Positions 46,576-55,192 of a stretch of DNA of 64,000 nt are shown here, one piece after another; positions within the stretch are counted from its first letter, which is position 1; each line of letters begins with the position of its first letter. The position numbers were made by a program, and so were the translations under genes. Under the pieces are notes generated by a model. The model was not told the origin of the DNA. It made no database searches and saw only the letters and a list, made by a program, of their open reading frames with translations. The stretch is taken from positions 62,001-126,000 of the forward strand of contig NZ_LBDA02000053.1 of the NCBI RefSeq assembly GCF_000980885.2. The letters run 5' to 3'. Source of the DNA: Streptomyces malaysiense (lineage in GTDB: Bacteria > Actinomycetota > Actinomycetes > Streptomycetales > Streptomycetaceae).

Positions 46576-47244
46576 TCAGAGGGTCAGGCGGGTTCCGGGG
46601 ACGATGAGGTCGGGGTCGCCGCCGATCACGGACCGGTTGGCTCCGTACAGGCGGTGCCAGTCCATGCCGTGCCGCGCGGCGATCCCGGAGAGGGTGTCGC
46701 CCTCACGGACGGTGTAGCCGCCGGTGCCCGGGGATGCGGTGCGGCCGGACGGGTGCCGCGACGCGCTCGGCGCCTTCGAGGTCTTCGGCGTCCTGGACGG
46801 CGCCGGCTTCTTCGTCGCGCCGCCCTTGTCGAGGCTCACCTGCGAGGGGGCCGAACCCATCGCTCCCGCGCGGCCGGAGCAGACCGGCCAGGCGCCCCAG
46901 CCCTGGGCCCGCTGGACCCGCGTCGCGACGGCGATCTGCGCGCCCCTGGAGGCCCGGTCGGCCGTCGGGGCGTAGGCGCCGCCGCCGTACGCGCTCCAGG
47001 TGTGGGCGGAGAACTGGAGTCCTCCGTAGTAGCCGTTGCCGGTGTTGATGTGCCAGTTGCCGCCGCTCTCGCACTGGGCGATGCGGTCCCACACCCCGTT
47101 GTCCGCGGCGGCGGCGTCGCCGGTCGCGGCCAGCAGCCCCAGCGGGGCCAGCAGCGCGGCACCGGCGAGTACGGCCGTCGTACGGCCCCTGCGCGCGCTG
47201 TCGCCACGGGTGGTGGTACGGCCGGTATCGGCACACTCGGACAT
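46576..47244 (-). CDS. Secreted Rpf-like transglycosylase with LysM domain
   Basis: 222 residues from ATG 47244 with GAGGGAG 6 nt upstream. Signal peptide to AAA|AD near residue 40. The transglycosylase domain 'GVWDRIAQCESGGNWHINTGNGYYGGLQFSAHTW' (about residues 43-76; catalytic Glu in 'CESGG') is the resuscitation-promoting-factor type, then a Lys/Ser/Pro-rich linker and a C-terminal LysM ('YTVREGDTLSGIAARHG', 'IVPGTRLTL'). It cleaves peptidoglycan, with a role in spore germination and cell-wall growth in Streptomyces. The leader is about 160 nt long and highly structured, implying post-transcriptional control. Confidence 0.92.
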   Translation of the reverse strand: MSECADTGRTTTRGDSARRGRTTAVLAGAALLAPLGLLAATGDAAAADNGVWDRIAQCESGGNWHINTGNGYYGGLQFSAHTWSAYGGGAYAPTADRASRGAQIAVATRVQRAQGWGAWPVCSGRAGAMGSAPSQVSLDKGGATKKPAPSRTPKTSKAPSASRHPSGRTASPGTGGYTVREGDTLSGIAARHGMDWHRLYGANRSVIGGDPDLIVPGTRLTL

Positions 47245-47265
47245 ATGACTCCCTCTCCGACGACC

Positions 47266-47340
47266 CGGATTCCCCCGGGCGGAGCGCGCCTCGCCGCGCA
47301 GGACCGCGGTTCCTCGCGCCCGCCCCGTCCGCTCCCCCGG
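47266..47340 (-). promoter_or_regulatory. Structured 5' leader of the Rpf-like gene
   Basis: On the minus strand GGGGCGGG / CCGCCC-type arms enclose AGGAACCGCGGTCCT (near-palindrome, 47300-47314) and a GCGCGGCGAGGCGCGC hairpin, directly before the ribosome binding site. The c-di-AMP (ydaO) riboswitch is known upstream of rpf genes in actinobacteria, but its conserved core is not evident here. Confidence 0.4.
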
Positions 47341-47412
47341 TGCCGGCGGTGACGCGTTGCCGGTGCCGGGTGGCGGACGAATCCGAGCGGTGCTCGTTGC
47401 ACACGGCGGAGG

Positions 47413-47442
47413 AATGTAGGGAAGGCGCGTGCCGGACATCAA
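47413..47442 (-). promoter_or_regulatory. Promoter of the Rpf-like gene
   Basis: On the minus strand TTGATG, 18-nt spacer, TACATT. Predicted start near 47406, leaving a leader of about 160 nt. Confidence 0.5.
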
Positions 47443-47784
47443 CCAAATACCCGTCGCGCCAGGCCAGTTGGCAGTTACCTCCGGTATCGTCGATTTCCGG
47501 ACACCCACTACATGCACTGATCTGATGATTTTTCGACCATGCCCGACGACTCTCTGTGATCCACCCCACTCGTTCAAGTAGGCCGATCCGGGGTGGAGTT
47601 GACGATGAGTGTCCGGTTCCGCACCCAGAGTGATCGCTTACGGCGGTTGATTCGAACCGGTGCTCCGTCATGCCGTGACCCCCACCACAGGACGTCCGTT
47701 GTCTTCTTCATGAGCCCGGAACCCTGGGGCTCATCGGCCGGGAGCCACCCGACCGGTCCCGCACGCATCCCAAGGGAGCCACCC
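47443..47784. other. AT-richer intergenic region
   Basis: No gene seen. Upstream part of the space between the divergent Rpf-like gene and the conserved hypothetical at 47785. TTGACG at 47599-47604 (plus) is a possible -35 but no good -10 follows at the right distance. Confidence 0.35.
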
Positions 47785-48567
47785 GTGCCGCGCATGCTCG
47801 ACGTCAGTGACGCCGTACGCGCCGAGATCGGCGACGAAGAAGCCGACCGGCTGCTCGCCGGAGAGAACGCCCCGGGCAGTTACGACTGCACGTCCTGCCG
47901 CACCCCGGGCGACTCCGAGCAGGAGCGCACCAGCACCGTTCTCTTCGTCGGCGAGGAGACCGCGGTCCTCGCCTTCGCCCACGCCAGCTGTCTGCCCTCG
48001 CAGGTCGTCCAGGTCACCGAGGAGCAACTGCAGGGCGCCGTCCGCTCCATCGGCGCACAGGCCGGGGGCGGCGAGCCGCAGCGGCCCGCGCCCGAGCAGG
48101 CGGTGCTCGGCGTGACCAGCGGACTCGTCCTGGTCGAGGGCGAGTTGCACCCCGCCCTGGTGGTCGAGCCCACCTCGCCCATCGTGCGCCCCGGCACCCT
48201 CGGGGCCGGGGACGACTTCCTGACGCTCCTCGTCGAGCAGGGCTTCATGCCGGTGACCGAACTGGTCGCGGTCCCCCCGGTGCTGCACGGCTGGTCGGTG
48301 CTGCTGGCGGTGGGCCAGCTGCACGCGGTCCTCCAGCCGGGGCCGCCCGGCGGCCACCCGATCGCCTGGTGGCAGGCCCACCAGCCGCTCCAGGTCACCG
48401 ACGGCTGGCGGGCGGCGGCCAACAAGCACCAGCAGGTCCTGATGTTCGCCGCGCCGGTGGGCTCCATCGGCCGCCAGCCGCGCGAGGACCTGCTGCGGGA
48501 CTCGCTCGACAAGGCGGCGGCCAACGGCAGGCTGGTCGCGGCGGCCCTCCCCCTCGCCGGGACCTGA
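47785..48567 (+). CDS. Conserved hypothetical protein
   Basis: 260 residues from GTG at 47785 with GGGAG 8 nt upstream. N-terminus 'VPRMLDVSDAVRAEIGDEEADRLLAGENAPGSYDCTSCRTPGD' (residues 1-43) contains a C-x-x-C pair that could bind zinc. The rest is an alpha/beta domain with 'ERTSTVLFVGEETAVLAFAHASCLPSQV' and 'GWSVLLAVGQLHAVLQPG'. I recognise it as a widely conserved streptomycete protein without a name. No signal peptide. Function unknown. Confidence 0.75.
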   Translation: MPRMLDVSDAVRAEIGDEEADRLLAGENAPGSYDCTSCRTPGDSEQERTSTVLFVGEETAVLAFAHASCLPSQVVQVTEEQLQGAVRSIGAQAGGGEPQRPAPEQAVLGVTSGLVLVEGELHPALVVEPTSPIVRPGTLGAGDDFLTLLVEQGFMPVTELVAVPPVLHGWSVLLAVGQLHAVLQPGPPGGHPIAWWQAHQPLQVTDGWRAAANKHQQVLMFAAPVGSIGRQPREDLLRDSLDKAAANGRLVAAALPLAGT

Positions 48568-48631
48568 GCCGCGCGCCCAAAGGAAGGTTGCGAAACCGCA
48601 TCTCTTCCCGCGCGCTGTCGTTTGGACATAC

Positions 48632-49030
48632 GTGCACGCATACGACACTTCGCCCCGACGGTCCTCGTTCTCCTCCGTTCCGTCCGCCCGGACGGGGCTC
48701 GAAGGGGTGGGTGGTGCCTCGGCCACGCCGATCTTCGACATGCTCGCCGCGGAGTGGGTCAAGGCCTTTCGCACGCTGCCGGGCGACCGCAGCGGCGAGG
48801 AGGGGATGAGGTTCGTCCCCTTCGGCCTGCCGGACCGCACCGGGTGGTCGTACGGCGGCCATCGGGCGGGCTCGTTCAGCAGCTCGTACAGCGCCTACAG
48901 CGCGGGGGCCTACAGCGCCCGCCAGCAGTCGCAGTGGCAGCGCGTCGGCACCCTCGGGCGGCCGCAGCAGGACACCGGGATGCACCATGTGCCGGCGGCG
49001 CTGCCTCCCGGACCGCGCCGCGGCGTGTGA
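48632..49030 (+). CDS. Small conserved streptomycete protein, function unknown
   Basis: 132 residues from GTG 48632. 'TPIFDMLAAEWVKAFRTLPGDRSGEEGMRFVPFG' in the middle looks like a short conserved helix-containing domain; the C-terminal part is Ser/Tyr/Gln-rich and probably disordered, ending in 'ALPPGPRRG'. No signal peptide or membrane span. It follows the preceding gene by 64 bp on the same strand. A strong bidirectional hairpin ends it. Confidence 0.6.
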   Translation: MHAYDTSPRRSSFSSVPSARTGLEGVGGASATPIFDMLAAEWVKAFRTLPGDRSGEEGMRFVPFGLPDRTGWSYGGHRAGSFSSSYSAYSAGAYSARQQSQWQRVGTLGRPQQDTGMHHVPAALPPGPRRGV

Positions 49031-49042
49031 CACCCGCGCGGA

Positions 49043-49075
49043 AAGGGCGGCCCCTGTCCGACAGGGGCCGCCCTT
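49043..49075. terminator. Bidirectional terminator before der
   Basis: Perfect 15-bp stem AAGGGCGGCCCCTGT / ACAGGGGCCGCCCTT, loop ccg, between convergent genes. Confidence 0.85.
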
Positions 49076-49090
49076 CACGTCGTGGCGCGG

Positions 49091-50572
49091 TTACTTCTTC
49101 TTGGCGCCGCGCTTCTCGCGCACCCGCACCGAGATGTGGATCGGGGTGCCCTCGAAGCCGAACTCCTCGCGCAGACGGCGCTCGATGAAGCGCCGGTAGC
49201 CCGCCTCGATGAAGCCGGAGGCGAAGAGCACGAAGCGCGGGGGCTTGGTGCCGGCCTGGGTGCCGAAGAGGATGCGGGGCTGCTTGCCGCCGCGGACCGG
49301 GTGCGGGTGGGCCGCGACCAGCTCGCCGAGGAAGGCGTTGAGCCTGCCGGTGGGGACGCGGGTCTCCCAGCCGGCGAGGGCGGTCTCGATGGCCGGGACC
49401 AGCTTCTCCATGTGGCGGCCGGTGCGCGCCGACACGTTCACCCGGGGCGCCCAGGCGACCTGGGCCAGCTCGGTCTCGATCTCCCGCTCCAGGTAGTAGC
49501 GGCGCTCCTCGTCCAGCGTGTCCCACTTGTTGTAGGCGATGACCATCGCACGGCCCGCCTCCACGGCCATGGTGACGATCCGCTGGTCCTGCACGGAGAT
49601 GTTCTCCGAGGCGTCGATCAGCACGACCGCGACCTCGGCCTTCTCCACCGCGGCCGCGGTGCGCAGCGAGGCGTAGTAGTCGGCGCCCTGCTGGAGGTGG
49701 ACGCGCTTGCGGATGCCCGCGGTGTCCACGAACTTCCAGGTGACGCCGCCGAGTTCGATCATCTCGTCGACCGGGTCGCGAGTGGTGCCCGCCATCTCGT
49801 TGACGACGACGCGCTCCTCGCCCGCGACCTTGTTCAGCAGGGAGGACTTGCCCACGTTCGGGCGGCCGATCAGCGCGATGCGGCGGGGGCCGCCGACGGC
49901 GGCGCCGAAGGACTGCGCGGGCGCCTCGGGCAGCGCCTCCAGGACGGCGTCCAGCATGTCGCCGGTGCCGCGGCCGTGCAGCGCGGAGACGGGGTGGGGC
50001 TCGCCGAGGCCCAGGCTCCACAGGTAGGAGGCGTCGGCCTCGCCGCTCGGGCCGTCGACCTTGTTGGCGCACAGCACGACCGGCTTGCCGGCCTTGCGCA
50101 GCAGCCGTACGACCGCCTCGTCGGTGTCGGTGGCGCCGACCTTGGCGTCGACCACGAAGACCACCGCGTCGGCGGCCTCGATCGCGTACTCGGCCTGGGC
50201 GGCCACGGAGGCGTCGATGCCGAGGACGTCCTGCTCCCAGCCACCGGTGTCGACCACCTTGAAGCGGCGGCCCGCCCACTCGGCCTCGTAGGTGACGCGG
50301 TCGCGGGTGACGCCGGGCTTGTCCTCGACGACCGCCTCGCGGCGGCCGATGATCCGGTTGACCAGCGTCGACTTGCCGACGTTCGGGCGGCCGACGACGG
50401 CGAGCACGGGCAGCGGGCCGTGGCCCGCCGCCTCGATGGCGCCCTCGACGTCCTCGACGTCGAAGCCCTCGACCGCGGCGAGCTCCATGAACTCCGCGTA
50501 CTCGGCGTCGCCGAGAGCCCCGTGCTCGTACTCGTGCGCGGCCGAGCCGTCGGGCTGGATGTGGTCGTTCAT
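49091..50572 (-). CDS. der: Ribosome-assembly GTPase Der (EngA)
   Basis: 493 residues. Two tandem GTPase domains, unique to Der: first 'AVVGRPNVGKSTLVNRIIG' with 'DTGGWEQD' (about residues 57-110), second 'ALIGRPNVGKSSLLNKVAG' with 'DTAGIRKR' (about 229-285), then a KH-like C-terminal domain ('FGFEGTPIHISVRVREKRGAKKK' at the end). It acts in 50S subunit maturation. The 50-residue acidic N-terminal extension is common in actinobacteria. Last gene of the aroH-tyrA-cmk-plsC-der gene set on the minus strand. Confidence 0.97.
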   Translation of the reverse strand: MNDHIQPDGSAAHEYEHGALGDAEYAEFMELAAVEGFDVEDVEGAIEAAGHGPLPVLAVVGRPNVGKSTLVNRIIGRREAVVEDKPGVTRDRVTYEAEWAGRRFKVVDTGGWEQDVLGIDASVAAQAEYAIEAADAVVFVVDAKVGATDTDEAVVRLLRKAGKPVVLCANKVDGPSGEADASYLWSLGLGEPHPVSALHGRGTGDMLDAVLEALPEAPAQSFGAAVGGPRRIALIGRPNVGKSSLLNKVAGEERVVVNEMAGTTRDPVDEMIELGGVTWKFVDTAGIRKRVHLQQGADYYASLRTAAAVEKAEVAVVLIDASENISVQDQRIVTMAVEAGRAMVIAYNKWDTLDEERRYYLEREIETELAQVAWAPRVNVSARTGRHMEKLVPAIETALAGWETRVPTGRLNAFLGELVAAHPHPVRGGKQPRILFGTQAGTKPPRFVLFASGFIEAGYRRFIERRLREEFGFEGTPIHISVRVREKRGAKKK

Positions 50573-50665
50573 GAAGTCCGTACCTCGTTGTTCATCGTGG
50601 TGATCGGTGGAACAGGCCCTCGCGGGCTCATCCCTCGGTGGGCTGATCCACTACTCAAGTGTCGC

Positions 50666-51379
50666 CTAGCGCCCGGTCAGGCGCCTGGCGTTTTCCAGGT
50701 GGGCGGTGAGCTGCTTCTGGATGCGCTCGGTCGCTTCGTCCAGCGTCCGGCGCGTCCGCCGCCCGCTCCCGCCCGGTCGCCCGCCGCCGCCCTCATCGGA
50801 GCTTCGCACCCCTTCGACGGCGTCGAACGGGTCGCCGAAGACGACGTCGACGCGCGAGCGCACCGGGGGCAGCGCCTTTATCAGCCGTCCCGGCCGGTCC
50901 GAGCTTCCCATGACGGCCACCGGCACGATCGGCGCCCCGCTGCGGACCGCGAAGTAGGCGAGGCCCGCGCGCAGCGAGGCGAAGTCCCCCTCGCCCCGGG
51001 TGCCCTCCGGGAAGATGCCGAGCACTCCCCCGGACGCCAGCAGGCCGAGGGTCCGGGTGATGGCGGCGCGGTCGACGGCGGTGCGGTCCACCTGCAGCTG
51101 GCCGATGCCGGTCAGGAAGGCGCCCAGGGGGCCGACGAACGCCTCCTTCTTGATCAGGAAGTGCGTCGGGCGGGGCGCCACACCCATGACCATGGGGCCG
51201 TCGACGTTGTGGGAGTGGTTGACGGCGAGGATCACCGGGCCGCTCGCGGGCACCTTCCAGGCGCCGAGCACGCGCGGCCGCCACAGCCCGTACATCAGGC
51301 CGACGCCGATACGCCGGCCGACCTCGGCGCCCTTCTCGGAGGGCAGGTCCGCGTCCTGTCTCGCGGAGGGCAGGCTCAC
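50666..51379 (-). CDS. plsC: 1-acyl-sn-glycerol-3-phosphate acyltransferase (PlsC family)
   Basis: 237 residues from GTG overlapping the cmk stop (GTGA). LPLAT motifs: 'AVNHSHNVDGP' (H-x4-D), 'GIFPEGTRGEGD' (P-E-G-T-R), 'GAPIVPVAVMGSSD'. It acylates lysophosphatidic acid or a similar acceptor. N-terminal amphipathic stretch rather than a true span. The C-terminus has a Gly/Arg-rich insertion. The cmk-plsC-der order is conserved in actinobacteria. Confidence 0.9.
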   Translation of the reverse strand: MSLPSARQDADLPSEKGAEVGRRIGVGLMYGLWRPRVLGAWKVPASGPVILAVNHSHNVDGPMVMGVAPRPTHFLIKKEAFVGPLGAFLTGIGQLQVDRTAVDRAAITRTLGLLASGGVLGIFPEGTRGEGDFASLRAGLAYFAVRSGAPIVPVAVMGSSDRPGRLIKALPPVRSRVDVVFGDPFDAVEGVRSSDEGGGGRPGGSGRRTRRTLDEATERIQKQLTAHLENARRLTGR

Positions 51380-52071
51380 TTCGCCGCCCGCTTCTCCTCG
51401 ACCAGGGTGACGACGCACTCGATGACCTGGGCGAGGGTGAGTTCGGTGGTGTCCACCTCGACCGCGTCATCGGCCTTGGCGAGCGGGGAGGTCTTGCGGC
51501 TGGAGTCGGCGGCGTCGCGCTTGACCAGCGCCTCACGGGTGGCGTGCAGGTCGGCGCCCTTGAGCTCACCGCTGCGGCGGGCGGCGCGGGCCTCCGGGGA
51601 GGCGGTGAGGAAGACCTTGAGGTCGGCGTCCGGCAGCACCGTCGTACCGATGTCCCGGCCCTCGACCACGATGCCCCGCTCGGCGCCGGCGGCCAGCGAG
51701 CGCTGCAGCTCGGTGATCCGGGTGCGCACCTCGGGCACCGCGCTGACCGCGCTCACCCGGGAGGTGACCTCCTGGGTGCGGATCGGGGCGGCCACGTCCA
51801 CGCCGTCGACCGTGATGGTGGGGGCGGACGGGTCGGTGCCGGAGACGATCTCGGGCTTGCCCGCCACGGCGGCGACGGCGGTCGGGTCCGCCAGGTCGAT
51901 GCCGTTGTGCACCATCCACCAGGTGATCGCCCGGTACTGCGCACCGGTGTCCAGGTAGCTGAGGCCGAGCTGTGCGGCCACGGCCTTCGACGTGCTCGAC
52001 TTGCCCGTGCCGGAGGGACCGTCGATCGCGACGATCACGGGCTTGGCGGTCGGGGCGGCGCCGTTTTCCAC
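51376..52071 (-). CDS. cmk: Cytidylate kinase
   Basis: 231 residues from GTG at 52071 with GGAAGG 9 nt upstream. P-loop 'AIDGPSGTGKSSTSKAVA', 'GLSYLDTGAQYRAITWWM' (NMP-binding), 'VVEGRDIGTTVLPDADLKVFLTAS' and LID arginines 'ARAARRSGEL'. It phosphorylates CMP/dCMP in nucleotide salvage. Overlaps plsC by 4 nt. Confidence 0.96.
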   Translation of the reverse strand: MENGAAPTAKPVIVAIDGPSGTGKSSTSKAVAAQLGLSYLDTGAQYRAITWWMVHNGIDLADPTAVAAVAGKPEIVSGTDPSAPTITVDGVDVAAPIRTQEVTSRVSAVSAVPEVRTRITELQRSLAAGAERGIVVEGRDIGTTVLPDADLKVFLTASPEARAARRSGELKGADLHATREALVKRDAADSSRKTSPLAKADDAVEVDTTELTLAQVIECVVTLVEEKRAAK

Positions 52072-52211
52072 GAGGGGACACCTTCCTGGTGCGGTGTGCG
52101 AGCGGGGGCGGGGAGCGAGAGCGCCCCGCACAAGGTTACTGGGTGTGGGTCACTCGTCCGGACGCATACCACCGCCGGGCCCGCCCGGCCCCCCGCCCCG
52201 CCCGCGCCGGG

Positions 52212-53297
52212 CTACTGCCGCAGCGCCCAGCCCCGCTCGCGCAGCGCGCCGGCGAGCACCGGCGCGGCCTTCGGTTCGACCATGAGCTGCACCAGACCGG
52301 CCTGCTGCCCGGTGGCGTGCTCGATGCGCACGTCCTCGATGTTGACCCCGGCCCGGCCCGCGTCGGCGAAGATGCGCGCCAGCTGGCCGGGCTGGTCGTC
52401 GATGAGCACGACGACGGTCTCGTAGGCCCGCGGCGCGCTGCCGTGCTTGCCGGGCACCCGCACCTGGCCCGCGTTGCCGCGGCGCAGCATGGCCTCGATG
52501 CCGGTGCTGCCGGTGCGGCGCTTGTCCTCGTCGCAGGACTGGAGGGCGCGCAGGGCGCCCACGGTCTCCTCCAGGTCGGCGGCGACGTCGGCGAGCAGGT
52601 CGGCGACCGGGCCCGGGTTGGCGGAGAGGATGTCGATCCACATGCGCGGGTCGGAGGCGGCGATCCGGGTCACGTCACGGATGCCCTGTCCGCACAGCCG
52701 TACGGCGGCCTCGTCGGCGTGTTCCAGGCGGGCGGCGACCATGCTGGAGACCAGGTGGGGCATGTGGGACACCAGGGCGACGGCGCGGTCGTGGGCGTCG
52801 GCGTCCATGACGACCGGGACGGCCCGGCAGTGCGAGACCAGTTCCAGGGCGAGGTTGAGCACCTCGGTGTCGGTGTCCCGGGTGGGGGTGAGCACCCAGG
52901 GGCGGCCCTCGAAGAGGTCACCGGTCGCGGCCAGCGGGCCCGACTTCTCCCGGCCGGACATCGGGTGGGTGCCGAGGTAGGCGCCGAGGTCCAGGCCGAG
53001 CGCCTCCAGCTCCCGGCGCGGTCCGCCCTTGACGCTGGCCACGTCCAGGTAGCCGCGGGCCAGCCCCCGGCGCATGGCGTCGGCGAGGAGGGCGGCCACA
53101 TGGGCGGGCGGTGCGGCGACGATCGCCACGTCGACGGGCCCCTCGGGGGCGGCGTCGGTGCCGGCGCCGAGCGCGGCGGCGGTCCGGGCCTGCTCCGGGT
53201 CGTGGTCGGCGAGGTGCACGGTGACACCGCGCTGCGACAGGGCCAGGGCGGCGGAGGTGCCGATCAGACCGGTGCCGATGACGAGTGCGGTTCTCAC
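52212..53297 (-). CDS. tyrA: Prephenate dehydrogenase with C-terminal ACT domain
   Basis: 361 residues from GTG overlapping the chorismate mutase stop (GTGA). N-terminal NAD(P) fold 'ALVIGTGLIGTSAALAL', 'YLGTHPMSGREKSGP' (prephenate-binding His/Gly), and 'VMDADAHDRAVALVSHMPHLVS'. The last 75 residues ('VVVLIDDQPGQLARIFADAGRAGVNIEDVRIEHATG') are an ACT domain, the usual sensor for tyrosine feedback. It oxidatively decarboxylates prephenate to 4-hydroxyphenylpyruvate. With aroH it makes the end steps of tyrosine synthesis. Confidence 0.95.
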   Translation of the reverse strand: MRTALVIGTGLIGTSAALALSQRGVTVHLADHDPEQARTAAALGAGTDAAPEGPVDVAIVAAPPAHVAALLADAMRRGLARGYLDVASVKGGPRRELEALGLDLGAYLGTHPMSGREKSGPLAATGDLFEGRPWVLTPTRDTDTEVLNLALELVSHCRAVPVVMDADAHDRAVALVSHMPHLVSSMVAARLEHADEAAVRLCGQGIRDVTRIAASDPRMWIDILSANPGPVADLLADVAADLEETVGALRALQSCDEDKRRTGSTGIEAMLRRGNAGQVRVPGKHGSAPRAYETVVVLIDDQPGQLARIFADAGRAGVNIEDVRIEHATGQQAGLVQLMVEPKAAPVLAGALRERGWALRQ

Positions 53298-53656
53298 TGG
53301 GCGATGTCCTTGCGCAGGGCGGCCGCGGCGCCGAGGTAGACGTGGGCGATGTCGGCGCGCGGGCGGTCCGACTCGACGTGGGCGAGGACCCGGACGACCC
53401 GGGGCATGGCGCCGGCGACGTCCAGTTCCTGGGCACAGATCAGGGGCACGTCGACGATGCCGAGCTTACGGGCGGCCGCCGCCGGGAAGTCGCTGTGCAG
53501 GTCCGGGGTGGCGGTGAACCAGATGCTGATCAGGTCGTCCGCGGCGAGCCCGTTCCGCTCCAGGACGGCGGTGAGCAGGGCTCCGACCTGCTCGTCCATG
53601 TGCCCTGCCTCGTCCCGCTCCAGTTGGACGGCCCCCCGGACCGCTCGTACCGCCAC
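53294..53656 (-). CDS. aroH: Chorismate mutase, AroH type
   Basis: 120 residues from GTG at 53656 (GAGGAG 7 nt upstream). Signatures of the trimeric AroH fold: 'AVRAVRGAVQLERDEAGHMDEQV', 'LISIWFTATPDLHSDFPAAAARKLG', 'VPLICAQELDVAGAMPRVVRVLAHVE' (active-site Arg7, Glu78, Arg90 equivalents visible as R-G, QE, P-R). It converts chorismate to prephenate. The first gene of the operon with tyrA. Confidence 0.96.
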   Translation of the reverse strand: MAVRAVRGAVQLERDEAGHMDEQVGALLTAVLERNGLAADDLISIWFTATPDLHSDFPAAAARKLGIVDVPLICAQELDVAGAMPRVVRVLAHVESDRPRADIAHVYLGAAAALRKDIAQ

Positions 53657-53841
53657 GGCGCTGCTCCTCGCTGACAGGTGTTGTCGTGCTCGCCCGTCCA
53701 GCGTAGTCAGCCCGCGTGGGCACGGCGCGCGGCGCCCGACCGCTGAGACGATGCGGACGGTCCGGTTTCTTCCGGTTTCCACGCCTTCTTCCAGGCATCG
53801 GTATCGGTATCCGCATCCCGACATGTGTACGGAGTGGTGAC

Positions 53842-54309
53842 ATGACCCAGGGCGCGACGCGGCGCACGGTGATCGCGACGGGCGCGGCGGTGCTCGCGAC
53901 CGGCTGCGGCGGCAACAACGGCGACACGAGCGGGGCCGCCGACAGCACGGACAGCCCTTCGCCGACGGCTCCCACGAGCGCGGCGTCCCCGAGCGGCGCG
54001 GGCACGTCCGCGGCGGCCGACGCGAAGAGGCTCGCCGGCACGAGCGACATCCCCGAGGGCGGGGGCAAGGTCTTCGACGCACAGAAGATCGTGGTGACGC
54101 AGCCTGCGAAGGGGCAGTTCAAGGCGTTCTCGGCGGTCTGCACGCACATGGGCTGCACCGTGAGCCGGGTGCAGAACGGCACCATCGACTGTCCGTGCCA
54201 CGGCAGCCGGTTCAAGATCGAGGACGGCTCGGTGGCCGAGGGGCCCGCGACCAAGCCGCTGCCCGAGCGCTCGATCAAGGTCGACGGAAACTCCATCCAG
54301 CTCGGCTGA
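53842..54309 (+). CDS. Rieske [2Fe-2S] lipoprotein
   Basis: 155 residues. A short signal with twin arginines ('TRRTVIATGAAVLATGCGG') combines a Tat motif and a lipobox Cys at about residue 21. A Ser/Thr/Ala-rich linker follows, then a Rieske domain with cluster ligands 'CTHMGC' and 'CPCHGSRF' (about residues 100-121) and the Pro loop 'GPATKPLPE'. It should sit on the outer face of the membrane as an electron carrier. No partner oxidoreductase is adjacent. Confidence 0.92.
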   Translation: MTQGATRRTVIATGAAVLATGCGGNNGDTSGAADSTDSPSPTAPTSAASPSGAGTSAAADAKRLAGTSDIPEGGGKVFDAQKIVVTQPAKGQFKAFSAVCTHMGCTVSRVQNGTIDCPCHGSRFKIEDGSVAEGPATKPLPERSIKVDGNSIQLG

Positions 54310-54330
54310 GGGGCCGCGTAGGCTCCGGGC

Positions 54331-55029
54331 ATGCAGCCCGAGGACCTGGTACGCGACCACACGATCTACGCCTGCGTCATGGGGTCCCGGGCCTTCGGCC
54401 TGGCCACGGACGCGAGCGACACCGACCGGCGGGGCGTGTACCTCGCGCCCACCGCGTCGTTCTGGCGGTTCGAGAAGCCGCCGGCACATGTGGAGGGGCC
54501 GGGCGAGGAACGGTTCTCCTGGGAGCTGGAGCGGTTCTGCGAGCTGGCGCTGCGCGGCAATCCGAACATCCTGGAGTGCCTGCACTCCCCCCTGGTGGAA
54601 CACCTGGACGACACCGGCCGCGAACTGCTGTCCCTGCGCGGGGCGTTCCTCTCCGTGAAGGTGTACGAGACCTTCACCCGCTACGCACTCGGCCAGCGCA
54701 GGAAGCTGGACGCCGACGTGCGTACGGCGGGCGCCCCGCGCTGGAAGCACGCCATGCACCTGCTGCGCCTGCTGACCGCCTGCCGCGACCTGCTGCGCAC
54801 CGGCGAGCTGCACCTCGACGTGGGCGACCGGCGCGAGCCCCTGCTGGCGGTGAGACGGGGCGAGGTCCCCTGGAAGGCCGTCGAGTCCTGGATGGCCCGG
54901 CTGGGCACCGAGGCGGAGGCGGCCCTGCGCCACACCTCATTGCCGCCGGAGCCGGACCACGCCCGGGTGGCGGACTTCTTGTTCCGTACGCGCAGGGATT
55001 CGGCCCTGGGGCCGGGACGGCCCGGGTGA
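54331..55029 (+). CDS. Nucleotidyltransferase-domain protein (plus-strand paralogue)
   Basis: 232 residues. The NTase signature 'YACVMGSRAFGLATDASDTDRRGVYLAP' (about residues 13-40) has G-S and D-x-D, the metal-binding pair; 'NPNILECLHSPLV' and 'KHAMHLLRLL' continue the pol-beta-type NTase/antitoxin-like layout ('predicted nucleotidyltransferase' group). It could nucleotidylate a protein, RNA or small molecule; the substrate is unknown. It converges on a related gene (55193-55945) with a 163-bp gap. Confidence 0.8.
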   Translation: MQPEDLVRDHTIYACVMGSRAFGLATDASDTDRRGVYLAPTASFWRFEKPPAHVEGPGEERFSWELERFCELALRGNPNILECLHSPLVEHLDDTGRELLSLRGAFLSVKVYETFTRYALGQRRKLDADVRTAGAPRWKHAMHLLRLLTACRDLLRTGELHLDVGDRREPLLAVRRGEVPWKAVESWMARLGTEAEAALRHTSLPPEPDHARVADFLFRTRRDSALGPGRPG

Positions 55030-55106
55030 GACACGGGGCACGTCGGCACCCCGACGGCAGAGCTCCCGCACGGGCGGACGGCCCAGGGGCACCCCGCTCA
55101 CGAACA

Positions 55107-55127
55107 GCCGGCCGCGCGGGGGCCGGC
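55107..55127. terminator. Hairpin between the convergent nucleotidyltransferase genes
   Basis: GCCGGCC / GGCCGGC 7-bp stem with a 7-nt loop, in a GC-rich 163-bp gap. Could serve both genes. Confidence 0.4.
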
Positions 55128-55192
55128 CGGCCCGGTCCCGGCGCCCCGACAGCGGCCGGTCCCCGGGGGCCCGGCCCGGCCCGCCCGGCCCC

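Noticed and set aside
47245..47406. ydaO-type c-di-AMP riboswitch before the Rpf-like gene
   Set aside because: The gene type fits, but I could not find the conserved core sequences of that riboswitch; kept only as an unassigned structured leader.
49082..51958. Open frame of about 950 codons opposite der, plsC and cmk
   Set aside because: Antisense of three well-identified genes; no start site with a ribosome binding site.
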